Assembly: GCA_001606155.1 (NCBI GenBank)
Contig: LODT01000039.1
Location: 186,001 to 250,000, forward strand
Reading direction: 5' to 3'
Length of the DNA: 64,000 bases
Source of the DNA: Tieghemostelium lacteum
Taxonomy: Eukaryota > Evosea > Eumycetozoa > Dictyosteliales > Raperosteliaceae
The notes beneath the pieces are model-generated. The model worked only from the letters and a program-made list of their open reading frames with translations, did not search any database and was not told the origin of the DNA. The position numbers and the translations under genes are program-made. How positions within the stretch are numbered: position 1 is the first letter of the stretch; every line of letters starts with the position of its first letter. This document shows, one piece after another, positions 12,919 to 24,122 of the stretch.

Positions 12919-13932
12919 TTAGTCATCTCTCCATGTGACTTCAACTTGATCTGTTCTAAATCTTTGAGTTGTTGATGTTTCACATAGTGGTGTTGTGATA
13001 TTATTTTTAAATATTAAGTAACCAGCCCATGCAATCATTGCACCATTATCTATACAGTATCTCTCATCAATTGCAAAGGATTGACCATTTCTCTGTGAAA
13101 CCATTTGATTGATCATTTGTTGTAGACGTTCATTACAACCTACACCACCAACTGCTAAAATCTCAGTTTGACCACAATGTGCCATAGCACGTTCTGCAGT
13201 CTCTACTAACATGGAAAACACAGTTTCCTGAAGACTATAACATAGATCCTCTACAGTATACTCTTTTAATCTTACAGGATTCTTTGCAATCGATTCAATA
13301 TTACTTAAAATACCACCAAAGCTGACATCCATACCTTTAGTAACATAAGGTAACTCTACAAGATTCTTTCCCTTTTTAGCTAACTGTTCAATATTATAAC
13401 CAGGTGATGGATCATTAGGTATATTAATAACTCTTGCGAATCTATCTAAACAATTTCCAACCGCTATATCAATAGTCTCTCCAAAAATTCTATATTTTTT
13501 CAAAGAATAGCTGATAACCTGTGTGTTACCACCACTCACATATAAAACGGTGGGGTTTTTTGCACCGGTAATGAGTCTACCCATTTCAATATGAGCAATA
13601 CAATGATTAACTGCAACAATTGGTTTTTTCCAAAGCTGAGAGAGCATTCTGACTGTAACTGCTACACTTCTGAGTGGTGGTCCCATACCTGGACCTTTAG
13701 TGTACGCCAGACAATCTATATCCTTATGTGTAAGTCCTGATTCTGTTAATGAACGTTTAACTAGTGATATAATCCATGATCTGTGATGTTCTGCTGTGTC
13801 TTTTGGTAAAAATCCTTCTCCTGGTGGTGTTATATAGGTATGTCTTATATTTGAAAGTATAGTGCCATCATCCTTTACAATTCCAATACCCAGCTTATTG
13901 GCACTACCTTCAAATCCCATTACAATTACCAT
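12919..13932 (-). CDS. osgep: tRNA t6A37 synthase subunit OSGEP/Kae1
   Basis: A single exon of 337 residues, the usual length of eukaryotic/archaeal Kae1. It belongs to the ASKHA fold. GFEGSANK at the start, HCIAHIEMG (two metal-binding His), YVSGGNTQ and [11 protein letters not shown] are the expected nucleotide- and metal-site segments. In the KEOPS complex the enzyme transfers threonylcarbamoyl onto A37 of ANN-decoding tRNAs in the cytosol or nucleus. It converges with the ComC-like gene (106-base gap). Its start lies 161 bases from the divergently transcribed lipase-like gene, so the two probably share a promoter region. No sign of a mitochondrial leader, which argues against the OSGEPL1/Qri7 branch. 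Confidence 0.95.
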   Translation of the reverse strand: MVIVMGFEGSANKLGIGIVKDDGTILSNIRHTYITPPGEGFLPKDTAEHHRSWIISLVKRSLTESGLTHKDIDCLAYTKGPGMGPPLRSVAVTVRMLSQLWKKPIVAVNHCIAHIEMGRLITGAKNPTVLYVSGGNTQVISYSLKKYRIFGETIDIAVGNCLDRFARVINIPNDPSPGYNIEQLAKKGKNLVELPYVTKGMDVSFGGILSNIESIAKNPVRLKEYTVEDLCYSLQETVFSMLVETAERAMAHCGQTEILAVGGVGCNERLQQMINQMVSQRNGQSFAIDERYCIDNGAMIAWAGYLIFKNNITTPLCETSTTQRFRTDQVEVTWRDD

Positions 13933-14093
13933 TTTTGAAAAAATCTAAAAAGGTGTGTTGGTGGTGGTTTGAAAAAATAGAATAAAAATATATTGTACAA
14001 AAAAACTTTTTATTATAAATTCAAGTTATTTATAAATTTTATAAAATTATTCTTATTATTCTGAACTTTTAATATTTTAGTTTTCAAAAAAAT

Positions 14094-15500
14094 ATGGATA
14101 ATATAAAACACCATATATTTAATTGTTATTATTCATCAGATGCGTCTTTTATAAAAAATAGTGAAGAAATTATACAGTATTTAAATGGTGAAGATATTAG
14201 AAATAAACATACATTGACATCAGTTATAAACGGTCAAATACTGTCATGTAATCAACAATTCATAATAACAAGGAGTGAATATGGTCTAGATGGTAAGCCT
14301 ACTTATTATATTGCATTTAAAGGCTCAGATTCCATGCAAGACTTTCGATCGGATCTCAATACATTTAAAGAAATCACAGAATTAGGTACCTTTCATAAAG
14401 GTTTCTATTCCAGAGCAAAATTATTCCCCAGAAAAATTGTAACTGAATTGATATCTGGTTGTAATTTAGTAATGACTGGGTTCTCGTTAGGTGGTGCTGT
14501 GAGCTGTATAGTCACTCTTAAACTACTTTTACTAGACAATATATTAGAAGGTGAAAACCGTGTAAATAGCATACAGTGTATAACATTTGGTCAACCTCTT
14601 ATTGGCGAAAAGAATATAGTTGAACTCTTATCGCCGTTAGGGTACATAGAAAGAGGGTATTTTCATTTTATTATAAATGAACACGACCCAATACCTAGAT
14701 TCATAGGAATAGATAAGAAAATACAACAACATACTGATACTCTAATGGACATTGTTAGTAATGTAAATAACCCTGTTCTATCAAAAATCAAAATTGTAGG
14801 TCAATTTGTAAGCAGTGGATTGAGATATATGAATGTTGATTTATCAGCTAGTAATCTATTAGCAAATCTTCATTGTTTTGGTATATTTCATATACTACAG
14901 AACAGTGAGGTGACTAAAGATATTCTGACCTACCATTCCACAAATCAAAATGACATGGCAATTCTATTGGAAATGTTGGATTTCAAATATGAAAATCTAA
15001 CATTGGAAATGAAAAAACACCATCTCTTGGCTACCTATTATAAGAACCTTGTATTACATGGATGTCAGTATCCTAATGTAATTAGAAATTGTCAAGTTAG
15101 TGAAATTGAATTTTTAACTAGAATTGATAAGTTGATTGCAAAGATTATTGATCCTAAAAAGAGTAAATTGGAATTTACAATACAAGGCAGTAATTTAGGA
15201 TTTATTCAGTTCCTTAAAGTGTATGGTAGAAGTATTAAAGATCTTCAACATCACTCTATGGACACTGTGTCTTTTGAGATTTCAACTCAAACTAGTAATC
15301 CACCAACCATCAAATACCAAACCTATTTCCAATCTCAAGCCTATGTTCTTACTAATCTCCTACCAGCTTCCTATATCAATGGTGGTGAAATTGAATTTAA
15401 ATTTACTTTAATAACCGAAAAGGATTATGATAAAGAACAACTTGAAAAGAAATTATTAGAAATGGAAAAAAAGAAAAAACCTAAATCCACTTCTAAATAA
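14094..15500 (+). CDS. Class 3 lipase-like alpha/beta hydrolase
   Basis: A single exon of 468 residues. GFSLGGA at 129-135 is the nucleophile elbow (Ser131), preceded by YIAFKGSDS and FHKGFY, which match the oxyanion and lid-side segments of lipase class 3. An Asp in NEHDPIPRF is a good second triad member, and HCFGIF supplies a possible His, as in fungal-type triacylglycerol lipases and plant EDS1-like proteins. No signal peptide is seen, so it is probably cytosolic. The C-terminal half after about residue 290 begins with a helical part, then a beta-rich stretch of unknown family, and ends in a Lys-rich tail. The substrate is unknown. Confidence 0.8.
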   Translation: MDNIKHHIFNCYYSSDASFIKNSEEIIQYLNGEDIRNKHTLTSVINGQILSCNQQFIITRSEYGLDGKPTYYIAFKGSDSMQDFRSDLNTFKEITELGTFHKGFYSRAKLFPRKIVTELISGCNLVMTGFSLGGAVSCIVTLKLLLLDNILEGENRVNSIQCITFGQPLIGEKNIVELLSPLGYIERGYFHFIINEHDPIPRFIGIDKKIQQHTDTLMDIVSNVNNPVLSKIKIVGQFVSSGLRYMNVDLSASNLLANLHCFGIFHILQNSEVTKDILTYHSTNQNDMAILLEMLDFKYENLTLEMKKHHLLATYYKNLVLHGCQYPNVIRNCQVSEIEFLTRIDKLIAKIIDPKKSKLEFTIQGSNLGFIQFLKVYGRSIKDLQHHSMDTVSFEISTQTSNPPTIKYQTYFQSQAYVLTNLLPASYINGGEIEFKFTLITEKDYDKEQLEKKLLEMEKKKKPKSTSK

Positions 15501-15571
15501 TAAATATTTATTTTAATATTATTTATTATTATTATTTTAATTATTATTTTTTTTTTTTTATTTTTCATTGG

Positions 15572-16583
15572 ATGAATATACAAAATGAAGAAGAACCACT
15601 TACATGTGCAATTTGTTTAGAAAAAATTGATAATTTAACATTTTTAGATGTTTGTTTTCGTATGTATATTACTAATTTAAATCTAAAATATAATACTAAT
15701 GTATACATTAGATTACTATTGTTATATATGTATATTACAATGGTCAGAATTAAATCCTAAATGTCCACTTTGTAAATCAATATTCCATTCTTTGATTTAT
15801 CAAGTTAAATCCAATACAGATTATAAAAGACAAGTTATATCAAATAAGGATAATAGTGGTAGTAATAGTAGTTATAGAAATGAAAATAGTAGAACAGGTG
15901 TTAGAAATACACATTTTTTACCAAGTTCATTATCGAATACAGATTCTCATGCTATTAGAAGGAGTATTTATGCAAGAGGAGTAAAAGCTATACCTATGGT
16001 ACCTTCATTTGCATTTCATTTATCACCACAAGCTATTGATAATAGTTTTTCAAGTTGGCAAAAGAAATTGTCGCCTTGGATATCTAGAGAATTAATATCT
16101 ATATTACAATCTGAAAATACTGATATTCTAGAGGATTTGGTATTATCTCTTTTAAGAAAATATCAAATAACTGATAATATAGTCATTACAACTCTACAAA
16201 AATATCTATTTGAAAAAACACCACTATTTCTTCACGAACTACTTTGTTTTGCTACTGCACCTTATAATCTACAAGCCTATGATAGGTTAGTAAAATATGA
16301 AGATACCAAAACAACCTCAATTAATCATGAACAACAAGAACAACCCCCACTAATTAATCTAATAAGACAAAATAGTGGTAATGGCACATCTATTGGACAT
16401 TTACCCAATATATTTTGCGATATGATATTATCACAATATAAAAACGAACAACTTGATAATCTATTACAATCCATCAAAGAACCTAATTGGCAAGAGATTA
16501 AATACTCCACAACAAAAGAGTTAGAGTCTGAACTCATCAGATTAACTCTTGCCAAAAACAAATTAAAAAATCTACTTGATTAA
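15572..16583 (+). CDS. Topors-like RING E3 ligase
   Basis: Exons 15572-15659 and 15712-16583, 319 residues. Splicing restores a full RING: CAIC near residue 12, then DVCFH with the His split across the intron, CYIC, a Trp, and CPLC. Beyond the RING, residues after about 110 hold a helical segment (LSPWISRELISIL) and HELLCFATAPYNLQAYDR, which match the region after the RING in Topors and the herpesvirus ICP0-like family (pattern FIHE...FA.SP.N..AYD). Topors has both ubiquitin and SUMO E3 activity in the nucleus. This protein lacks the long Arg/Ser-rich C-terminus of animal Topors. The intron inside the RING is only 52 bases. Confidence 0.78.
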
Positions 16584-17152
16584 CAATATTGTAAATATCC
16601 AACATCAACCACACGCGAGAAAAGATAAAAACAAGTAAATTTATTCTGTTGCTGCTTTTTATATTTTTTTTTTTTGTTTTTTTGATTGATTGCAATAAAT
16701 ATCATTCGAACAATGGCAAACGGATCCGTTGATATTTTAATTTTTATTCAAAAAAAAACAAATTTTATAAACGTTGAAGGCCTGCTTCTGTGCCTTTTTA
16801 AAATTTTTTTTTTTTTACAATAGTTTTTTTTTTTTTTTGCTTATATTTTTCTGTACAGTTAAAATCGTAATTTTGGTGAGTGTTTCTTTCAGATAAAGTA
16901 AATAGTACATCAAACATAACATTTTTTCTAACAAATATCAATCATTACAGTATTATTGAAATTATAATAATAATAATAATTTTTTAGATAATTTTTTTTT
17001 TACCCCCACACACATCATTCAAGCAGTTGTAGTACAAAAAAAATTCAACAGATTTTTAAAGGAGAAGACCAATTTGAAATATTTATAAAACAACTTTTAA
17101 AACATAAAAAACAGTAGTATTATTACTTTTATAAACAACAACAAAGAACAAA
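16584..17152. other. Upstream region of G-alpha-1, no gene seen
   Basis: About 570 bases with long homopolymer T and A runs and an (AAT)n stretch near 16965-16980. No reading frame or RNA gene is supported. It presumably holds the promoter and 5' leader of the next gene. Confidence 0.6.
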
Positions 17153-18411
17153 ATGGGTAATATTTGTGGTAAACCAGCTATGGGATCAGCAGATCAAATC
17201 AAAACCAACCAAACCATTAACACCATGTTGAAACAAGCTCGTGTTAGATTGGAAGGTGAAATTAAATTGTTATTGTTGGGTGCAGGTGAATCTGGTAAAT
17301 CTACCATTGCCAAACAAATGAAAATTATTCATTTGAATGGTTTCACTGATGAGGAAAAAGCCTACTATAAAACCATCATTTACAACAACACTGTTGGATC
17401 AATGAGAGTCCTTGTCAATGCAGCAGAGGAATTAAAGATTGGTATCAGTGAAAAGAATAAAGAGGCTGCCTCAAGAATTGCTAATGATTTAGGTGAACAC
17501 TTTAACGGTGTAATCACCCCAGATTTGGCACAAGATATTAAAGCACTTTGGGCTGATCCAGGTATTCAACAAACATTTTCAAGATCAGCAGAATTTCAAT
17601 TAAACGATTCAGCTGCATAGTATGTATCTCACCAAAAGGTTTATGAGAACCTCTCCCTCACAAAAAAAAATCTCATTGCTTTATTTTTAGGATTTTCTTT
17701 TTAACACACCCACTTCTTTTTTTTCTTTTTCACACTTTAAAAAAAAAAATTTTTATAAAAATTGGAATCGTCATCTGACATTTTTTATAAAATGGATCTA
17801 AAAATAGCTATTTTGATGCTGTTGATAGAATTTCCAAACCAGATTATGTGCCATCAGAATCAGATGTTTTACGTTCAAGAACCAAGACTACAGGTATCAT
17901 TGAAACTGAATTCCACGTTCAGGGTACCAGTTTCAGAATGGTCGATGTAGGTGGTCAAAGAAGTGAGAGAAAGAAATGGATGCATTGCTTCCAAGAGGTA
18001 ACAGCAGTTATCTTCTGTGTTGCATTATCAGAGTATGATTTGAAATTATACGAAGATGATACCACTAACAGAATGCAAGAATCCTTGAAATTATTTAAAG
18101 AAATTTGTAACACTAAATGGTTCTCCAATACCGCCATGATCCTCTTTTTGAACAAGAGAGATATTTTTGCCGATAAAATTACAAAATCTCCAATTACTGC
18201 CTGTTTCAAAGACTATGATGGTCCATCAACCTACGAAGCCTGTTCAGAACACATTAAACAACAATTTATCAATCAAAATGAAAACCCAAAGAAACTTATT
18301 TATCCTCATCTAACTTGTGCCACTGATACCAATAATATCTTGGTTGTATTCAATGCCGTTAAAGATATTGTTTTAAATATAACTCTAGGTGAAGCTGGTA
18401 TGATTTTGTAG
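17153..18411 (+). CDS. gpaA: Heterotrimeric G-protein alpha-1 subunit
   Basis: Exons 17153-17619 and 17808-18411, 356 residues, matching from memory the length and most of the sequence of Dictyostelium G-alpha-1. MGNICG offers N-myristoylation at Gly2 and palmitoylation at Cys5. G1 is GAGESGKST (43-51); the switch-I Arg lies in RSRTKTTG; then [12 protein letters not shown] (G3), NKRD (G4) and TCATDT (G5). All catalytic residues are intact, so it should bind and hydrolyse GTP at the plasma membrane downstream of cAMP-type receptors. In Dictyostelium G-alpha-1 is linked to phospholipase C regulation. The C-terminus GEAGMIL has no Cys four residues from the end, so it is not a pertussis-toxin-type substrate. 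The intron splits the Tyr codon of the AAYYF segment. Confidence 0.96.
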
Positions 18412-19125
18412 AAAATAATAATAATTAATAATAATAATATTACACACCTTCCTTCTTTTGTTCAGTTTAATACACACACATCACACACATCTCTCTCTCT
18501 CTCTCTTTCCCCTTAGTCATTGTTACATTTTAAATTCACACCCCAACCCAAAAGACACCAATCGTTTAAACTTTTTTGAACATCCAAAAAAACAACATTA
18601 ATCAACAACCTCTTAAAAAAAATATTTTGTCTATCTTTCTAAAAACAACCCAACAACAACAACAACATAATATAAAATTAAAAAAGTAATTTTAATTTAA
18701 AACCAAATAAGTTAACATGTCTTTCTATCATTTTTTTCTTTTAATTAATAAAAAGGTATTTATGGTGGAGTATAAAGAAATCTCAAGATATCAAAAAAAT
18801 AATAAAATAAAATCAATATCAATAAGGAACCATTGTAATATTAGAAGAAACCAAGAGGCAAGAACATAACAAATAAAAAAACCAAAAAACAAATAATTTT
18901 TTTATAAACACACATGTATAACCATGGTAAAAATATCTTTAAATCGATATCTATTTTTAATCAATTTTCACTGAAAAAATCAATTTGAAAAATTTTCTTT
19001 TTTTTTTTTCAAATCTTTGATAGATAACCTTTTTGTTTAAAGTAATTTTATTTTTGATTGTATTTATATTTATATTTATTTTTTGATCGAATAAACATAT
19101 ACACACTATATATATTTAAAATAAA
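18412..19125. other. Intergenic with TC microsatellite
   Basis: About 710 bases of AT-rich DNA with a (TC)n microsatellite at about 18490-18507, CA-rich patches and (AAC)n near 18645-18665. No gene is supported. The last 100 bases are T-rich and then A-rich ahead of the RacA ATG. Confidence 0.6.
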
Positions 19126-21085
19126 ATGCAAAATATCAAAACAGTAGTTGTTGGTGATGGTGCAGTTGGTAAAAGTTGTTTATTAATTGCATATACAACC
19201 AATGCATTTCCAGGTGAATATGTAGTATGTATTCTGTTTCTTTTTTGGAAAAATGAAAATAAACCATCTATTGAATACTAAGATGTTAATTAAATCATTA
19301 GCCAACAGTATTTGATAATTATTCAGCAAATGTAATGATTCAAGGTAAACCATATAATTTAGGTTTATGGGATACTGCAGGTCAAGAAGATTATGACAGA
19401 TTAAGACCATTATCATACCCTCAAGTAAGTAATTTTAAAATATATAAAATTTTAGATTTCTATAGGAAATTTTTATATTAATAATATATATATATCAAAT
19501 AAATATTTAGACTGATGTGTTTTTGGTATGTTTTTCAATTGTATCTAGAACTGCATTTCAAAATATTTCAGAAAAATGGTTACCTGAAATTCAACATCAT
19601 TGTCCAAATGTACCTGTTGTATTGGTTGGTACAAAATGTGATTTAAGGGGTACAACTGGTAGACCAGAAGTTAGTCCAGCAGAAGCACAGCAATTGGCAA
19701 GAGATAAGAGAATGGTTGGATATATTGAGACATCAGCTTTAACACAAGTTGGTTTGAAATTATTATTTGATACAGCCATTACAGCTGTTACCAATCATGC
19801 AATGACAAAGAAATCTTCAAAAAGTAGTAGTGGTGGTGGATTCTTTAGTAGTTCAAAATCAAAGGCACCTGAGAAGGTTGAGCCTATTCCACCTGTTATG
19901 CCACCTGCTGGTAAAGCACCTTGGATTGATATTATAACATCTCACTATGATAAAGAGATGAAAGCCACTTTGGAATCTGAAAGTTTTTCAGATGTGAAAT
20001 TTGTATTTCTCGATGAGAGACCAATCTATGCACATCGTGTCATTTTGTCATCCATTTCACAGGTATTCCGTAGAGTGTTTAATGTAACTTCCAGCTCAGA
20101 TCCACCCCCATATCGTATTGACGATATCAATAGTGGAAAAGTTGAAGGTTTCAAGTCAATGACTATAACTCCTACTGAGAAGAATGATGATGGTACTAAA
20201 TCCACTGGTGAGATGGTTGAAATATTCTTGGATGTCTCTATTGAACGTAGAGTATTTTACAGATTCATTGAATTCCTTTATACTGGTATACTGACATACA
20301 CTGACAAGAATGATAAAATCTATGAGACTCAGAGACTTGCTGAGATCTTCCAATTCAAGTTCCTCAATAACGCATGCAAGAATGTATTAAATGGTGTTGA
20401 GGATCTCAATCCTTCTATTGGTACCTTCTTGAATGACCAAATGGGTGAAAATTGTAAAGAATTGTTTTTCACAAAAAAAGTGTTTTCAGATATTCAATTT
20501 ATAGTTCAAGGTCGTACTATATTTGCTCACAAGGCTTTTATATACAGTAGATCCAATGTTGTCAATGCACTCATTGGTAAAAACTATTCAGAGAGAGATG
20601 GTCGTGTTGAACTCAGTGATGATGTAACTTATGATGGTTTTATGGCACTTCTCGAATACCTCTATACTGCACATGCTCCAATTGAAGATGGTGACTCTGT
20701 TGGTATTTTAGTACTTGCCAATAGATTTGGTATTGGAAGATTAGTCTCATTGTGTGAACTTTACATCTCAAAAGAAATTGAAAAGGCTACAACCATTGGT
20801 ATCTTTAGATCAGAATTAGATATTATCGGTCTATTGATTTGTGCTCAAAATCATAATGCATCTCAATTAGTCAAGTTTTGTATGCATTTCATTGCTTCTA
20901 ATTATCAGCCAATGAAGAAACGTAAGGAATTCACTCAATTGGATCGTGAAACTGTCACTGAACTTGAAAAGAATCAATGGCCACCCCTTTCCTATTTGAG
21001 GGCTTTAGAAGACTATGAAAGAGAATTACATAGATTTAAAGGTTCTTCTTCATCTTCAAATAAAAAGACTGGTTGGTTCTTCTAA
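19126..21085 (+). CDS. racA: RacA, Rho-family GTPase with two BTB domains (RhoBTB)
   Basis: Exons 19126-19224, 19302-19424 and 19511-21085, 598 residues, the length I recall for Dictyostelium RacA. Residues 1-170 are a Rac domain with GDGAVGKS (P-loop), the effector segment [31 protein letters not shown] and GTKCDLR, all canonical, so GTP binding and hydrolysis look intact, unlike animal RhoBTB. A Ser/Gly/Pro linker follows, then BTB domain 1 (starts around [12 protein letters not shown], broken by an insert) and BTB domain 2 (around [17 protein letters not shown]). The protein ends in KTGWFF without a CaaX box, so it is not prenylated. RhoBTB proteins act as cullin-3 adaptors; that role is inferred. 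All three exon joins are in phase 0. Confidence 0.95.
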
Positions 21086-21377
21086 ATATATATTCCAAAC
21101 AATAAATAATATAAATACATATAAAAGTTTTCATTTGTAATATAACTGCTAACCAAGAATTACTTCTTTAAACTCCATGATACAGATTGACTTTATCAAA
21201 ATGCTCATGACACATTTTTTGGAAAACTTCTAAATTGAAGTTAATTGTTGCTGATCCAAACACTAATGGTTGAAACATTTTCTATAACTATACATAAGAA
21301 ATCTTTATATCAGATAATTTTTATATTTATTTAATGAATATGCATAACCTACTAAACACTCTACAAGACAAGAATGA

Positions 21378-22079
21378 CTAATTATAACCAAAATAGAATG
21401 GATCATAGTCTAACATTGAGGGTGGATCCAAGCTACTCTTTGGTAATTTTGTTTCATTATTTTTAAACATACTGATATAGTGAGAAATTTTACTTTTAAT
21501 TGGACGAGGAGAACCATGAGATTTAACAAAATTAGTTAAAAGTAGTTCAGTATCTTTAGAGATGGGAGCTTTAACAATTACCAAATAATGCATATCTTTC
21601 AATTTCAGTATAAAAAACACAATCAACATAGAAAATTAGTCCATTTTCTTGTTTGAATTTATATCTTTTCATTAAATAAGTAGCATAAACAGATTCTCCA
21701 TTGTCTTGAAAATATTCTTTTATCTTATTCTTCTGTGAATCTTCACATTTTGATATATCAATACATCCACCATTTTGTGCTACATTTTTGGTAATGTTTG
21801 CATTTAATATACCATTTTGATATTTGACCCATATATTTTGTTGTAAAAGAGAGTAGTTTTCATCATCAATATATTGTTCTTTAATACGTGTAATTGATTC
21901 TGGTGTTAATTTTAAAAGATCATTTATAAATGTATCATTAACTTCAAAGTGATATATTATAAAATTGTCGTTATTTTCTTTCTTTGAAAACAAATCTACT
22001 GCAGCTTTAACATTCTCCAAGCTGTGAACTGAAATTGAATGATGAGTATTGAAACAAAGATTCTGTATCTAACATGCTT
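21378..22079 (-). pseudogene. Broken hypothetical gene
   Basis: Two overlapping - frames (22020-21571 and 21629-21378) read as one Lys/Asp-rich protein of about 210 residues, but the frame changes between them and no short intron can explain it. No ATG is found at the 5' end; the open frame runs up to a stop near 22,070. The product is not recognised. Codon use looks coding, so it was probably a host gene or gene fragment that has decayed. Exon boundaries or a sequencing error are alternatives. Confidence 0.4.
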
Positions 22080-23015
22080 TAATAAATACTTGATAATATT
22101 TATAAAATTTGTTTGGATTAAATATAAATTAAAAATTTTAGAAAAAAAAAATTGTTTCAACCCTACAACTACCTTTTATAGGATTTTTGCAGGGTTTAAA
22201 TGGTCTACCTTTCACTGAAAACTCTTTGGCAAGACTACAAGTAGAAATATTTTCATCAAAAAAAAAATAAATATTTTAATCAATTTATTTCATTTGCATT
22301 ATTTTTATATCCCTCAATATTTCTCAAGTATAATTACTCCACCATGAAGCTAGATACCCTGTTAGAAAAGATTATCATTCTAGTTCAGTATAGAAGCTAT
22401 AGTTAGATGTAATGATCTAGAAAAATGGCTCCAAAAAAGGGGACACTGCTACCATTGTAAAGATATCCTCTAAAATCATGAGTGGTATTGATACTGAAAG
22501 ATTCAAACTACTCCCTAAGAGCTGCCACAGCCCTCATACTCTCAAATAGGTCTTTCACCGATGTCTAAACTCCAGGAAGATGGAAATCGTCCAGGGTTCA
22601 AGAAAAAGCCAATATCTGTACTATTTCTGGTGAAGCTGATAGGCCACAGAAGAAACAAATTTCGAGTTGGGTCTAGATTTATCATAATTATTTTTCAAAA
22701 TTATTGTTATTATTATATTTTATATATATTATATTTTTATATTTGCTAAAGAAACATTAAGCACACAATAATATTAATACAGTTTTGGTTTTCTGATAGA
22801 TAATCTATTAACAAAAAAATGTACATTCCTTGCTTTCCTTGTTAATGCATATACCAAAAGGATTAAATAGCTAATTAAATCGATGACTCATGAAGAGGCA
22901 AAAAAGCAAAAGATAAATAAAATGAATTGTTGTTTTAATTTATTGTTTTGATTTATTAGTGTTGTTATCAATTCAGTTATTAGATAGATTGAATCTTTTG
23001 TTTTTATTCCTCAAG
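22080..23015. other. Degenerate stretch with short coding-like scraps
   Basis: No intact frame. Short pieces look like former coding DNA: one near 22193-22255 (+) after a possible TTTGCAG acceptor, and 22343-22680 (+), which has higher GC than normal spacer and reads in several frames with stops. One frame has a CxxC-type Cys/His cluster near 22440-22470. I recognise no family. Confidence 0.35.
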
Positions 23016-23364
23016 TTATCTGGGATATATAAAGTCTTGAAAAGGGTAATAGAATCCATCATGATGTTGAATTTCATTATTATTGTCCTTTGTGCCTCTG
23101 CATACTATAATAGCTTCTGTTATTTTTATAGGATTAGGTTCAGATTTAATCTGTGTTAAATTTCTCAGGTTGTTTTCGAAATTTGTTTTCATGGTAGGTG
23201 TAACAAAATGATTTGAGTAGACGACAGGAATGAATTTAATCTGCTGCTCGTTAATTGTTTGTTCCACTATAAGTTTAGATGCTTTGACATAATTGGCTAG
23301 GTCAAGATCAATTGCTGTTGAATTATCAGTGTGTTTGGCATTTCCAAGGAAATAAGTTGATAGT
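23016..23364 (-). pseudogene. Hypothetical open frame, probably a fragment
   Basis: An open - frame of about 115 codons with coding-like composition but no convincing ATG; it enters directly from an upstream stop. It overlaps the start of the + frame at 23312. No domain is recognised. Its place among broken frames suggests a remnant. Confidence 0.3.
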
Positions 23365-24122
23365 TAAACTTGAAGATTCACTTGAATATCAACAAAGACA
23401 GAGAGAACCAATTCTGTTATCTGGATTTATACCTATAGATTCCCAATCACTTTTGGATATTCTTATAGATAACTATTCACATCATAATAAGAGTTGCCAA
23501 TTCATACATCTTTCTCTCATGGCATGTATATCTAACACCATTAGAATCAAGTCACTAGATTATCAATGAAAGATAAAATCATGACACTCTATGAATTGAA
23601 AAAGAACCAATCACAAAACACCTTAAGGTTATTTAATTTGGACTTATTCATTAGACATTTTTACCAATTCGATACCGATATGGATCAATACCTCAATAAC
23701 AGAATTGTTAGAATGTTTCAGGATTACCTACTCACAAATAGTGATAAATTTAGTAAAACTTATTGATGGTTTATTAGAGAATTCTTTATGCAAAGAATTA
23801 GATATATTGGTTACATCTAATCATCTAATACCAATTTAATTTAGACAATCATGAACACTACCAGATAATATGTAGTGAAATTGAACTACATCTTAAGGTA
23901 CCTCAATCAATGGTTTTAAATAGTAAATTGTATTTATTCAAAGTTTTAATGGTGTTATACAATTCAAACAATCAGCATAGTAAATTGCGAGAATTTGTAG
24001 AAACTACAGTTATAAAGGTTTTAAATGAATTGGACTTTACAGTATATAGGCACAAGGGTGAAAGTAGTCTATTATGCAAACCTTTAACTCATGTTGTAGG
24101 TAATGGGATTATGAAGATCTAG
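23312..24122 (+). pseudogene. Decayed host-like gene, several frame breaks
   Basis: Consecutive + frames (23312-23569, 23566-23766, 23910-24122, with scraps between) have matching helical, Leu/Asn-rich composition and follow one another, as expected for a single gene that has lost its frame in about three places. Two of the frames overlap by a few bases (TGAAAG). No known family is recognised. It could be a truncated duplicate of a gene elsewhere in the genome. Confidence 0.4.

Noticed and set aside
18955-19020. tRNA gene in the G-alpha-1/RacA spacer
   Set aside because: I looked for A- and B-box sequences and a cloverleaf in this and the other spacers and found none that fit.
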